DNA of 64,000 bases from CALFMR01 sp035550595 (GTDB lineage: Bacteria > Acidobacteriota > Vicinamibacteria > Vicinamibacterales > SCN-69-37), in NCBI GenBank assembly GCA_035550595.1, contig DASZOV010000127.1:1-64000 (forward strand). Direction: 5' to 3'. This document shows, in pieces, positions 24,593 to 33,391 of this stretch. The notes below the pieces were generated by a model, which had not been told where the DNA came from, searched no databases, and was given only the letters and a program-made list of their open reading frames with translations. Position 1 is the first letter of the stretch. Each line of letters begins with the position of its first letter. The translations under genes and the position numbers were made by a program.

Positions 24593-25155
24593 TTCGTGAC
24601 CGGCGCGTATCGTCGGTTCACGTAGCCGAGATCCGCCGTGTGACGTCCGGCCTCGCGATAGAACGCGGGATCGTCTGGCTGCCACGTGCCGAGGCCATCG
24701 ACATAACGATTGAACATGCAGAACGCCGCGGCAATGAGCACGACATCGTGAATCTCGCGGTCGGTGGCGCCTTCGCGGCGCGCTCGTTCGATGTCGGCGG
24801 CGGTTACGGCTCGGCCGCTTTGCTGCACGTGCGCGGCCACGGCCAGCAGTGCCTTCATCTTGGCCGAAATCGGCGCATGCTCCGCGTCGGCTTCGACCGC
24901 GCCGACCAGCGCGTAATCCGCATCCGTGCCGCCCGCGTGCTCGGCCGCGATTGCGCCATGACAGCTTGCACAGTACTGACAGCCGTTCAGCCGCGACACG
25001 TACGCACCGACGAGCTCGCGGTCTGCGCGCGACAACGAGTTCGGACCACGCAGCAGCACTTCGGCGAGCTCGCCCATGGGCGCTGCGGTTTCAGGAGAGA
25101 ACGCGAGCAAGCCGCGAATGCCGGGAAATCCTTCGGGAACTGGGATATAGGCCAT
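24589..25155 (-). CDS. AhpD-like peroxidase-related protein, full CxxC
   Basis: The 188-residue protein has the complete AhpD site E47-x11-C59-x2-C62-x3-H66 (GCQYCASCHG) and the C-terminal DREIHDVVLIAAAFCMFNRYVDG helices of the CMD family. Such proteins reduce peroxides or regenerate peroxiredoxin adducts through the Cys pair. It is the first gene of the chain of overlapping genes running down to 16554, with its stop inside the GTG start of the APC permease. The upstream spacer carries dispersed heptamer repeats. Confidence 0.87.
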   Translation of the reverse strand: MAYIPVPEGFPGIRGLLAFSPETAAPMGELAEVLLRGPNSLSRADRELVGAYVSRLNGCQYCASCHGAIAAEHAGGTDADYALVGAVEADAEHAPISAKMKALLAVAAHVQQSGRAVTAADIERARREGATDREIHDVVLIAAAFCMFNRYVDGLGTWQPDDPAFYREAGRHTADLGYVNRRYAPVTK

Positions 25156-25195
25156 TTCATCACCTATGCCTGCAGTGCAGGCGTTGCAGGTTTAC

Positions 25196-25256
25196 AAACT
25201 TCGAACTTCGAACTTCGAACTTGGAACTTCGAACGCAGGAGGCGCCTTTGGCGCAT
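25196..25256 (+). repeat. GAACTTC heptamer array with hairpin tail (copy 1)
   Basis: Five near-identical CGAACTT/GAACTTC units in tandem followed by GCAGGAGGCGCCTTTGGCGC, a small hairpin (GCGCC-TTT-GGCGC). A copy in inverse orientation lies at 25320-25366 and another at 51763-51831, so this is a dispersed composite element. It overlaps no gene. Confidence 0.7.
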
Positions 25257-25319
25257 CTCATTCTTGATGTGCGTCGCTTGTCCCCCGAGCCACGCGCGTC
25301 CGGACATTCAAAAAACAAC

Positions 25320-25366
25320 GCGCCGGAAGGCGCCACATCCGTTCGAAGTTCATAGTTCGAAGTTCG
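25320..25366 (-). repeat. GAACTTC heptamer array with hairpin tail (copy 2, inverted)
   Basis: Read on the minus strand this is CGAACTTCGAACTATGAACTT followed by CGAACGGATGTGGCGCCTTCCGGCGC (given in parts). It has the same order as copy 1: heptamers, then a GCGCC-type hairpin. The two copies face each other within one 220-bp spacer. Confidence 0.6.
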
Positions 25367-25376
25367 CAGTGATTTC

Positions 25377-28346
25377 TCAGAACTCTAGCCGTGCGCCGAG
25401 TTGCAGCGCTCGCGGGCCGCCCGATCCGAACACACCGCCGGCCGTGCTCACTGGCGTGCCGAAGCGCGACGACGTCAGGTAGCCGGGATCGGCCGGATCA
25501 TTCGAGTCGCGGACGAGCACGTTCGCGAAGCCGGAGTAGTTGAGCGTGTCCGTGCCCAGGATGTTCGTGACGTTGAAGAGGTTGAAGACCTCGGCGAACG
25601 CCGAGAGCCGAAGCTTTCCAATCGGAAACACTTTCGCGAGCCGGACGTCGAGTGACTGGAAGCTGTCGTTGAAGCGCGCATCCGGCGACACGAGCGGCAG
25701 CAGCTCGCCGTCGATGCCGCCCGCGGCGTTCAACTGGCTCAGGTACGCGTTCAAATCGGCCGCCGTGTGAAACACACGGCCGCCGGCATTGCGCGACAAC
25801 ACCGGAATCCGCGACGACCCGTCCGGCATGAGGATGTCCATCGGCACGCCTGACGAGACCGTCCACAATCCGGCCAGTTGCACGCCCGCGCCGAGATCCG
25901 CGGTCCCCGACAGCACGAGCCGATGGCGCCGGTCATTCGGGGTCGGTCCCCACTCGCGCGCGATGTCGTTGGGATCGATCGGCCCGTTGCCGAACGGAAT
26001 CTGATCGTCGTTCGCGTCGTTCATCGCCTTCGACAGCGTGTAGGCCGCGCGTAGTCCAAGCCGGTTGCCATAGCGCCGCTCGAACGCGACGAGCAATCCC
26101 GTGTATTCCGTCTTCGCGCTCGACTCCAGGCTGACGACGCGGTCCGGTCCGCCGACGACGGGATTGAAGACGTCGCCAATCGTGCGGCCGATGAGAAAGT
26201 CCGTCCCGCGGTCGTGGACGAGATCCGCGCTGACGAGTCCGCGGCGGCCCAACTGCCGCTCGATGCCGATCGCGAACTGCTGCACCATCGGGTTCTGCAG
26301 GTTCGGCGCGATGACGTTGATGCCCGACGCGCCCTGCCCTGGCAGGATGAAGCCCGTGAACGGATTGGCGAGCGTCGGGGCTCCGGGCGGCAGCAGGCCG
26401 GTATCCGGATCGACGAAGAACGCATTACCCGCGCGCACTTCGACCGGCAACGCGCGGCCATCGAGGCCACGCTCGAGCGACTCGATCTCGAGCGTCACGC
26501 GGTCGTAGTAAATGCCGTATCCGCCACGCACGCTCGTCGTCCCACTCGGCGTCGACCAGTTGAAGCCGATGCGCGGCGCGACGTTGTTCGTATCGCGGTG
26601 CCGCGTGTCCGGAAAGAGCGGCAGCACGATCGGATTCAGATCGCCGACGCGGCTCATGTTGTTGACATCCGTGTCGATCTCGTAACGGACGCCGAGGTTC
26701 AGCGTCAGGCGCGGGTGCACGCGCCAGTCATCCTGCACGTAGGCCGCCAGGTGCGTGTTGTCCGCGTCGGGGATGTCGACGTCCTGATCGGGATGGCCGC
26801 TCCGGAGCGTCACCTGGAACAGCAGGTCGTTGTCGTCGACGACGCCGTCGCCGTTGCGATCGAACGCGGGAAAGTCCTCCGCGAGCTCGACGCGGCCGTT
26901 CTGGAACACGCCCAGCTCGAAGTCCGCGTCCACGCGCTGCACCTCGCCGCCGATTTTGATGTCGTGCGTACCGCGTGAGAGCGACAGTGCATCCGAGATC
27001 TGCCAGCGCTGCTGCTGCGTGCCCTGAGGAACACGGAACGACGATCCGTCCTGGATGCTGGGAAACGTCAACTGGACACCTGGCACGACTGGCGTGATGC
27101 CATTGTCGAAGTCGCTCCAGCTCACCTGCAGCGCGTTGACCGCGCGCGGCGACAAGGTGCGCGTCCAGCCGCTGAACACCGCATGAATGTTCGTGTGGGA
27201 TCGCTGCCGCCACGACGCCGACCCAATCGCACGCTCGAGCGCGCTGGCCGAGACGTCGGTTTCGTCCTGGCCGGAGTAGCGCACCGTCACCTGATCACGC
27301 GCGCTGCCGCGCCAATCGGCACGCACCGTGCCGAGCCACTCGTCCAAGGGTGCGTCCGCGAAGCCGTACGTGATCGTTCGCGCGGCGGTGTCTCGCGTGC
27401 CGACGAGCACGCCGCCATTCTGATTGCGGCGTTCGATGGCCGCGAAGCCGAAGAGCTTATCGCGCAGGATCGGCCCGCCCCACGTGCCCGAGCCCTGCTG
27501 ACGAGAAAACGGCGGCTTCCCTGCCACATCGGGATCGATCGTCGCCGGCAGCGCCTGCCAGCGCGCGTCGCGCAGATAGATGGCGGCCGAGCCGTGCATC
27601 GTCGATCCGCCGGACTTGGTGACGACGTTGATGGCCGACGACGCCGAGCGGCCGAGCTCGGCCGAGAACCGGTTCGTGGCCACCTGGAATTCCTGGATGG
27701 CGTCTTCCCCGATGTTCTCGAGCGGCCCACCCACCACGTCGTCGTTGTCGTCCATGCCGTCGACGGTGATGTTGCCGCCGCGGCCGAGCTGGCCCGCCGA
27801 CGAGATGATGACCGACTGCGCCTTGGTGGGATCGAACGTGGGCGCCGGCGCGGTGCCCGGCGTTAGAAACGCGAGCTCGAGGAAGTTGCGGCCGTTGAGC
27901 GGCAGCGTACGAATTTCGTTGGCCGAGACGACACTGCCGACGACAGAGGTGACCCGATCGACGGTCCCGGCACCAGCCTGAACGTCGACGGCCTCGTGAA
28001 CACCGGCGACGCCGAGCGTGGCATCGACCTCCGCCACCTGCCCGACTTCGAGGTGGATCGGCGACGTCCGCCACTCGGCGAAGCCCGGTGCGGTGACGGT
28101 GACGACGACGTCGCCGGGCACGAGGCCGGCGAGCGCGAAGCGTCCGTCCGCGTCCGCCTGCGTCTCGCGCGTGAGTCCGTGGTCCGCTTCGGTCGCGACG
28201 ACATGCGCCGCCACGCCGTGTCCTTGCGGGTCGACGACGCGCCCGCGAAGGGCTGCCGCACCCGGCGCCTGGGCCGCGGCCATGCCGCTCGCGCCCACGA
28301 TCAACGCGAGCGCCCACGACGCCACGCGCCACTTACGACATCCCAT
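25377..28346 (-). CDS. Oar-like TonB-dependent receptor
   Basis: The 989-residue outer-membrane protein has a signal peptide (ALALIVGASGMAAAQA), a carboxypeptidase-regulatory-like domain (AALRGRVVDPQGHGVAAHVV) at about 30-110, a plug with IRTLPLNGRNFLELAFLTPG and GNITVDGMDDND, and a long beta-barrel ending in QLGARLEF with a terminal Phe. In this group the ligands are usually unknown polymers, peptides or metals. ATG at 28346 follows a good promoter candidate at 28445-28474. It is likely the uptake partner of the downstream AhpD/APC/CRTAC1 operon, from which a repeat-rich spacer separates it. Confidence 0.92.
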   Translation of the reverse strand: MGCRKWRVASWALALIVGASGMAAAQAPGAAALRGRVVDPQGHGVAAHVVATEADHGLTRETQADADGRFALAGLVPGDVVVTVTAPGFAEWRTSPIHLEVGQVAEVDATLGVAGVHEAVDVQAGAGTVDRVTSVVGSVVSANEIRTLPLNGRNFLELAFLTPGTAPAPTFDPTKAQSVIISSAGQLGRGGNITVDGMDDNDDVVGGPLENIGEDAIQEFQVATNRFSAELGRSASSAINVVTKSGGSTMHGSAAIYLRDARWQALPATIDPDVAGKPPFSRQQGSGTWGGPILRDKLFGFAAIERRNQNGGVLVGTRDTAARTITYGFADAPLDEWLGTVRADWRGSARDQVTVRYSGQDETDVSASALERAIGSASWRQRSHTNIHAVFSGWTRTLSPRAVNALQVSWSDFDNGITPVVPGVQLTFPSIQDGSSFRVPQGTQQQRWQISDALSLSRGTHDIKIGGEVQRVDADFELGVFQNGRVELAEDFPAFDRNGDGVVDDNDLLFQVTLRSGHPDQDVDIPDADNTHLAAYVQDDWRVHPRLTLNLGVRYEIDTDVNNMSRVGDLNPIVLPLFPDTRHRDTNNVAPRIGFNWSTPSGTTSVRGGYGIYYDRVTLEIESLERGLDGRALPVEVRAGNAFFVDPDTGLLPPGAPTLANPFTGFILPGQGASGINVIAPNLQNPMVQQFAIGIERQLGRRGLVSADLVHDRGTDFLIGRTIGDVFNPVVGGPDRVVSLESSAKTEYTGLLVAFERRYGNRLGLRAAYTLSKAMNDANDDQIPFGNGPIDPNDIAREWGPTPNDRRHRLVLSGTADLGAGVQLAGLWTVSSGVPMDILMPDGSSRIPVLSRNAGGRVFHTAADLNAYLSQLNAAGGIDGELLPLVSPDARFNDSFQSLDVRLAKVFPIGKLRLSAFAEVFNLFNVTNILGTDTLNYSGFANVLVRDSNDPADPGYLTSSRFGTPVSTAGGVFGSGGPRALQLGARLEF

Positions 28347-28444
28347 ACGCTCCTGCCTCTCAGTCGATGCGCTGTCACACACACCCGGTCCGCGCGCGGC
28401 AGTAGCCGCGACCGCACGGAAGGGGGTGTCCGGCGTGAACGAGT

Positions 28445-28474
28445 AATGTACGGAGCCGTTCCGGGCGCCGGCAA
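28445..28474 (-). promoter_or_regulatory. Putative promoter of TonB receptor gene
   Basis: Minus-strand TTGCCG (28474-28469) and TACATT (28450-28445) with an 18-nt spacer, inside a block (TATTGCCGG ... TCCGTACATT) very similar to that at 16510-16540. It gives a leader of about 90 nt before the ATG at 28346. Confidence 0.5.
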
Positions 28475-28515
28475 TAGTGGAGATGTATTAGTGCGCGCTG
28501 AGAGCGCAGGCGCGG

Positions 28516-30210
28516 CTACTTCGGCGGGTCTTCGGCGATGCCGCGGCCTTCGACGATGCGATACGCGCGGCCGGTGACCATGCGCCGGAACTCGTCGGTG
28601 CGCCCGCTCGGCCAGTCGACGACGACACGATCGACCTGGTCGCGAGGACCGAGACCGAAGGTCAGCGGCAGCTCGGACTGCGACAGGTAACTCGAGCCGC
28701 TCTTGACGAGTCGCGTTTGCGTGACGCCGCCGGCCGTGACCCGCACGCGCGCGCCGATCGCGTCGCGATTCGAGGTCGTGCCCGAGAGCGTGAGACGCAG
28801 GCTGCGATGGCCGGCACGCTGGTCGTTGCGAAACAGCACGGCGGGGCCGTTGTTGGTCGTCATGAGCAGGTCGACGTCGCCGTCGCGGTCGAAATCGCCA
28901 GCCGCGAGCCCGCGCCCAACGCGCGGCCGGACGAACGCCTCGCCGGCCTCTGAGGCGACGTCGCGGAACGTGCCGTCGCCCTGATTCCTGAACAGGAGCG
29001 GCGGATAAGCCGCGCCGACGTCGTTCGCGCGCCGCGCCGACGGGTTGATGTGGCCGTTGGCGACGACGAGATCGAGCGCGCCGTCGAGATCGAGATCCGC
29101 GAAGAGACAGCCGAAGCCCAGCCGGTGCCGCGACGGATCGCCGATGCCCGCCTTGACCGCGACGTCTTCGTACAAACCGGGCCCGAGCGATCGATAGAGT
29201 CCAACCATCTCGCCGTCGAAGTTCGTGACGGCGATGCCCATCCGCCCGGATCCGTCGAAGTCGCCCACGTCGATGCCCATGCCGGCGCGCGCGCGGCCGT
29301 CGGCGCTGAAGGCGACGCCGGCCTTGACGCCCATCTCCTCGAACGTGCCGTCGCGCCGGTTGCGATAGAGCTTGTTCGGCTGGGTGTCGTTGGCGACGAC
29401 CAGATCCATCCAGCCGTCCTCGTCGGTGTCGAGCATGGCGACGCCGAGCGACTTCGAGCTCGTGTCGAAGATGCCGCTCGTGGCCGTCACGTCCTCGAAC
29501 GTGCCGTTGCCGCGATTGCGGAACAGCCAGCACGTATCGCCGCGATAGGCCTCCGGCGTGCAGTAAGTCTTCGTCGAGCCGTCGATGCTGCAGAACACGT
29601 CGTGGTCGGCCGACCAGCGCACGTAGTTGCAGACGAACAGATCGAGATGGCCGTCGCGATCGACGTCGACCCACAACGCCGAGGTGCTGAACGCCGATCG
29701 TCCGTCGAGGCCCGCCGCGCGCGTGACGTCGACGAACGTGCCGCGGCCCGTGTTGTGGAACAGGCGGCTCTGCCCCACCGCGGTCACGAAGACGTCGGGA
29801 AAGCCGTCGTTGTCGTAGTCGCCGACCGCGACGCCCATGCCGTACAGCTCGACGTCGAGTCCAGCCGCGCGCGTGACGTCGGTGAACGTGCCGTTGCGGT
29901 TGTTGCGATACAGCCGCAGCGTCGAACGGCCGTCACGATGTCCCGGCCAGTCGGCGCCGTTGACGAACAGGATGTCGGGCCAGCCGTCGGCGTCGTAGTC
30001 GATGAACGCGCAGCCAGCGCCCATCGTCTCGGGCAGAAGCTTGCCGCCGTACGCGCCGCTGTTGTGATGGAAATCGATCCCGGCCGTCGTCGTCACGTCG
30101 ACGAGCTGAAAGCCCAGGCCGGCCGGTGTCTGCGCACGTATCACGCATGGCGCCGCCCACGCGGCGGCCGCCACGCCGCACGTGCTCTGCAAGAACTGAC
30201 GCCGATTCAC
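28516..30210 (-). CDS. CRTAC1 family protein with Tat-type signal
   Basis: The 564-residue protein begins with a twin-arginine signal (NRRQFLQSTCGVAAAAWAA), which implies folding before export and possibly a cofactor. FG-GAP blades follow (DYDADGWPDILFVNG, DYDNDGFPDVFVT, DVDRDGHLDLFV, DTDEDGWMDLVV, DLDLDGALDLVV) and a C-terminal ASPIC domain (NRDAIGARVRV, VVVDWPSGRTDEF). It starts at GTG 30210, overlapping the response-regulator stop as GTGA, so it is directly coupled to a two-component system. Confidence 0.88.
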   Translation of the reverse strand: MNRRQFLQSTCGVAAAAWAAPCVIRAQTPAGLGFQLVDVTTTAGIDFHHNSGAYGGKLLPETMGAGCAFIDYDADGWPDILFVNGADWPGHRDGRSTLRLYRNNRNGTFTDVTRAAGLDVELYGMGVAVGDYDNDGFPDVFVTAVGQSRLFHNTGRGTFVDVTRAAGLDGRSAFSTSALWVDVDRDGHLDLFVCNYVRWSADHDVFCSIDGSTKTYCTPEAYRGDTCWLFRNRGNGTFEDVTATSGIFDTSSKSLGVAMLDTDEDGWMDLVVANDTQPNKLYRNRRDGTFEEMGVKAGVAFSADGRARAGMGIDVGDFDGSGRMGIAVTNFDGEMVGLYRSLGPGLYEDVAVKAGIGDPSRHRLGFGCLFADLDLDGALDLVVANGHINPSARRANDVGAAYPPLLFRNQGDGTFRDVASEAGEAFVRPRVGRGLAAGDFDRDGDVDLLMTTNNGPAVLFRNDQRAGHRSLRLTLSGTTSNRDAIGARVRVTAGGVTQTRLVKSGSSYLSQSELPLTFGLGPRDQVDRVVVDWPSGRTDEFRRMVTGRAYRIVEGRGIAEDPPK

Positions 30211-30836
30211 AGCGGCCCCACGAGTCCCTGACGAAGCGCGTAGGCGACGAGCTCGGCCGTCTTGTGTACGCCGAGCCGGCTCATGATGTTCGCGCGGTGT
30301 ACGCTGACCGTGTTCACGCTCAAGTCGAGACGCTGCGCGATCGTGCGGTTCGAATGCCCCTGGCAGATGAGCTGCAGCACCTCGAGCTCGCGCGGACTCA
30401 GGCCGTGCTGGCGATCGCCCTTGAGCGCCGCCGCGGGCACGACGGCCGGATCCAGCACGGTCTCCCCCGCCGCGACGCGCTTGACCGCGGACGCGAGGTC
30501 GAGATCGATCGCGTTCTTCAACACGTAGCCGCGCGCACCGGCGGCGAGCGTCTGCGAGACGAGCGTGGGCTCGGTGTGCATGCTGAGAATGAGAACGGCC
30601 ACGTCCGGCTGCGCGTCGAGAATGCGGCGCGTCGCGACGATGCCGCTCGTCCGCGGCATGGCACAGTCCATGACGACGACGCGCGGGGCGAGTTCGGCGG
30701 CGAGACGGACGACTTCGTCGCCATCGCTCGCCTCGCCCACGACCGCGATGTCCGGGTCGTCCTCGAGCATGCGCCTGAAGCCGCGGCGCACGAGGTGGTG
30801 ATCGTCGGCGAGCAGGACCGTGAGCGCGCCGCTCAT
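30207..30836 (-). CDS. NarL/FixJ-type response regulator
   Basis: The 209-residue protein has a receiver domain (LLADDHHLVRRGF; phosphoacceptor D57 in VVVMDCAMP; conserved Lys in YVLKNA) and a C-terminal LuxR-type HTH (LSPRELEVLQLICQGHSNRTIA and LSVNTVSVHRANIMSRLGVH). It should be phosphorylated by the kinase encoded immediately upstream with a 4-nt overlap and regulate transcription. The coupled CRTAC1 gene downstream is the obvious physical partner, perhaps as target or sensor input. Confidence 0.95.
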   Translation of the reverse strand: MSGALTVLLADDHHLVRRGFRRMLEDDPDIAVVGEASDGDEVVRLAAELAPRVVVMDCAMPRTSGIVATRRILDAQPDVAVLILSMHTEPTLVSQTLAAGARGYVLKNAIDLDLASAVKRVAAGETVLDPAVVPAAALKGDRQHGLSPRELEVLQLICQGHSNRTIAQRLDLSVNTVSVHRANIMSRLGVHKTAELVAYALRQGLVGPL

Positions 30837-32173
30837 GACACCTGCGCCTCCACATCGTCGAGTGGCACACGCAGGCGCACGAGCGTGCCGCCGGCATCCG
30901 GCCGTGCGAACGTGAGCGTGCCGCCGACCAGCTCGGCGCGTTCGCGCATGGCGACGAGTCCCAGCCCGCGTCGCGTCGCGCGCGCGTCGAGACCCGAGCC
31001 GTGATCTTCGACCTCGAGCTCGAGCGCGCCGCTGGCGTATCGCAGCCGGACATCGACCGCGCTCGCACCCGAGTGACGCGCGGCATTGCTCAGTGCTTCC
31101 TGCAGCACGCGGTAGACGTGGATGGCGACCGTGCCGTCGACAGCGGCGGTCTCGCCTTCTCGGCTGAACCTCACGTCGAGCCCGAGCTGCTTGCCGGCGG
31201 CCGCGACGTACGCCTCGACGGCGCTCTCGAGCCCCAGTTCGTCGAGGATCGACGGGTGCAGCATCTGCGAGAGGCCGCGGACGTTGGTCAGCGTGCGCTG
31301 CGCCATCTCGCCGATCTCGCGCAGGTCGGCGCGCAGCGGATCGTCCTCGGCCGTGCGCCGCTCGGCGCGCGCGAGCATCGATCCCATCGCGGTCAGGATC
31401 TGCCCGAGCTCGTCGTGCAGCTCACGCGAGACGTGGTGCAAGGTCGACTCGCGCGTGGCGATGAGCTGTTGCGCGAGCTCGCGGCGACCGTCCGAGAGCG
31501 CCGTCATCTCGGCGAAGAGCCGTCGATTGGCCGCGATGACGTAGAGGCCCGTGGCGGCGATGACGAGCAGCGTCGCACCGAGCAGCCAGTAGCCCTGGCG
31601 CTCGACCTGGTCGTAGATGGCCTGCACGCGCGCGGCCGCCTGCTCCTCGCTCTCGTTGTTCTCGACGAGCAGCCGCGCCACGGCTGTCGTGAGCGACGCT
31701 TGACGCGCCTGGAGCGACAGCCGGATGTCGTCGCGCGCGCGATCTTCGTGACCTGACGCCGCGAGCGCGAACGTGCGGTCGACGGCGCGCCAGAAGTCGT
31801 CGAGCGACTCGAGCAGCCGCTGCCGATCGGCGGGCGCCGGCCCGGCCGCCACCGTCGACTCGCGTGCGAGCGCATCGTCGAGATCTCGATGGATGCGCTG
31901 GAACTGTGCCGACCAGGCTGCGAGCGGATACGGCTGGTTGCCGTCGAGCACGTCGCGCATCGCGAGGCCCAGCAGGTTGAGGTTGTTCTGCACGCGCAGC
32001 AGTTGCAGCGAGTCCTTGCGATTGCGATCGACCAGGTCGGTCTGGAGCGCGCGCAGCCGCGCCATCTCGCGGTTCACCGAACGCGAGTAGACCACCACGG
32101 CCGCCAGGGTCAGGACGAGACCGATGAGCAGCCCCGGCGTGGGCGAACGGCCAGGGGAGGAGCCGCGTGTCAC
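30833..32173 (-). CDS. Membrane histidine kinase, NarX-like
   Basis: The 446-residue kinase has membrane helices at about 13-29 and 197-214 enclosing a roughly 165-residue helical periplasmic sensor, a HisKA_3 dimerisation domain with the phosphoacceptor H253 in ELHDELGQ, and an ATPase with LQEALSNAARHSGA (N box) and HGSGLDARATRRGLGL. Stimulus unknown. Its gene is divergent from the TPR/CRTAC1 pair with only 48 bp between the starts, so both may share a control region. Confidence 0.94.
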   Translation of the reverse strand: MTRGSSPGRSPTPGLLIGLVLTLAAVVVYSRSVNREMARLRALQTDLVDRNRKDSLQLLRVQNNLNLLGLAMRDVLDGNQPYPLAAWSAQFQRIHRDLDDALARESTVAAGPAPADRQRLLESLDDFWRAVDRTFALAASGHEDRARDDIRLSLQARQASLTTAVARLLVENNESEEQAAARVQAIYDQVERQGYWLLGATLLVIAATGLYVIAANRRLFAEMTALSDGRRELAQQLIATRESTLHHVSRELHDELGQILTAMGSMLARAERRTAEDDPLRADLREIGEMAQRTLTNVRGLSQMLHPSILDELGLESAVEAYVAAAGKQLGLDVRFSREGETAAVDGTVAIHVYRVLQEALSNAARHSGASAVDVRLRYASGALELEVEDHGSGLDARATRRGLGLVAMRERAELVGGTLTFARPDAGGTLVRLRVPLDDVEAQVS

Positions 32174-32221
32174 GGGGATATCAGGACGATACCACTATAA
32201 TTGACACGCCTCCGTCGACAC
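32174..32221. promoter_or_regulatory. Divergent promoter region, TATAAT at 32196
   Basis: The 48-bp spacer between the kinase and TPR genes is AT-rich relative to its surroundings and has TATAAT at 32196-32201, 20 nt before the TPR ATG. No clear -35 is present, and the minus-strand promoter for the kinase must overlap it. Confidence 0.35.
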
Positions 32222-33391
32222 ATGATGCGGCTCCCCGTCCGTCCATCGTGCGCCGTACCGATTGCCGTCGCGGCCATCGTGTGCGCGACGCCTGCGTTCG
32301 CGCAGACGCCCTCCGCCGCACCGCGCCCGGCGGCTCCGGCCACCGCGACGTCAACCGAGCCCGTCGCCGCGCGCCTCAACCGCGTGCAGGCGGATCTCTA
32401 CGGCAAGGTCGAGCACCTCGACGCCGACGTCGAGGAACTGAAAGCGATTCTCGGCATCGATCCCAATCTCGCCGAGGCGCACATGCTGCTCGGACTCGCC
32501 TATCGCGGCCTCGGGAAGCCCGAGCTCGTCGGCGAATCGAAGGCGGAGTTGCAGGAAGCCCTTGATCTGAAGCCGGATCTCATCCCGGCGCGGTTCTTTC
32601 TCGCCGAGGTGTATCTGACACTCGGCCGCTACGCGAACGTCCGTGATGAGATGCAAACGGCCCTGCAACAGGCGCCCGGACAGCCGCAGTTCCTCGCCGT
32701 GCTCGGAGAAGCGGAGCGTCACCTCGGCAATCCCACGCGATCCGCGGATCTGAATCAGCAGGCGCTCGCGCGCGACCCGACGTTCGTCCGCGCGCGTTAT
32801 TACCTGGCGCTCGCCCAGTTCGATCTCGGCCAGCGCGATCAGGCGATTGCGAATCTCGAGCAGGTCGCGGCCGCGCACGTGCCGGAGCCGGACGTCTATC
32901 TGAGTTTGGGGAACGCGTATCTCGACGCCAATCGCGCCACTGACGCGACGACCGTGCTCGAACACGCCGCGACGATGGCCCCGACGCGCGCGGACGTGCA
33001 CATCGCGCTCGCGCGGGCGTATCGCACGCGCGGCCTTCTGACGAAGGCGACCGAACAGTTGACGCTGGCCAAGCCGGCCGGCGACGCCGTGCAGCCGACC
33101 GAGGGTTACCAGCAGGTGGAAACGGATCTGAACGTCGAGTGGGGCCGGCTGCGGCTGCGCCAGGGACAACTGACCGCCGCGCGTACCGCGTTTCAGAAGG
33201 CGATCGACATCGCGCCCGATAACGGCGCCGCTCATCAGGGCCTCGCGATGGTCTATCTCCGGCAACGCGACTACGCGCACGCCGACGCCGAAGCCACGCG
33301 CGCGGCCACGCTCGGCTCGCCGCTCTCGGCCGCCGATCGCCAAACGCTCGACGCTGGCCTCCATCGTCCGGCCGCCGGGAGCGCGAAGTGA
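32222..33391 (+). CDS. Secreted TPR protein
   Basis: The 389-residue protein has a signal peptide (AVPIAVAAIVCATPAFAQ) and about eight TPR units from residue 55 onward, for example AHMLLGLAYRGLGKPELVGE, ARYYLALAQFDLGQRDQAI and VYLSLGNAYLDANRATDATT. It probably scaffolds proteins in the periplasm. Its stop overlaps the GTG of the CRTAC1 gene (GTGA, 4 nt), and TPR plus CRTAC1 adjacency also occurs at 17402-22683, suggesting a working pair. ATG 32222 or 32225 is the best start. Confidence 0.88.
   Translation: MMRLPVRPSCAVPIAVAAIVCATPAFAQTPSAAPRPAAPATATSTEPVAARLNRVQADLYGKVEHLDADVEELKAILGIDPNLAEAHMLLGLAYRGLGKPELVGESKAELQEALDLKPDLIPARFFLAEVYLTLGRYANVRDEMQTALQQAPGQPQFLAVLGEAERHLGNPTRSADLNQQALARDPTFVRARYYLALAQFDLGQRDQAIANLEQVAAAHVPEPDVYLSLGNAYLDANRATDATTVLEHAATMAPTRADVHIALARAYRTRGLLTKATEQLTLAKPAGDAVQPTEGYQQVETDLNVEWGRLRLRQGQLTAARTAFQKAIDIAPDNGAAHQGLAMVYLRQRDYAHADAEATRAATLGSPLSAADRQTLDAGLHRPAAGSAK

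Noticed and set aside
25196..25366. Possible CRISPR-like array
   Set aside because: Units are 7 nt with no spacers and no cas genes; better explained as a dispersed repeat.
28516..31086. An 856-codon frame extending the CRTAC1 gene
   Set aside because: The upstream part is antisense-like Arg/Ala shadow of the two-component genes; GTG 30210 begins a proper Tat signal.
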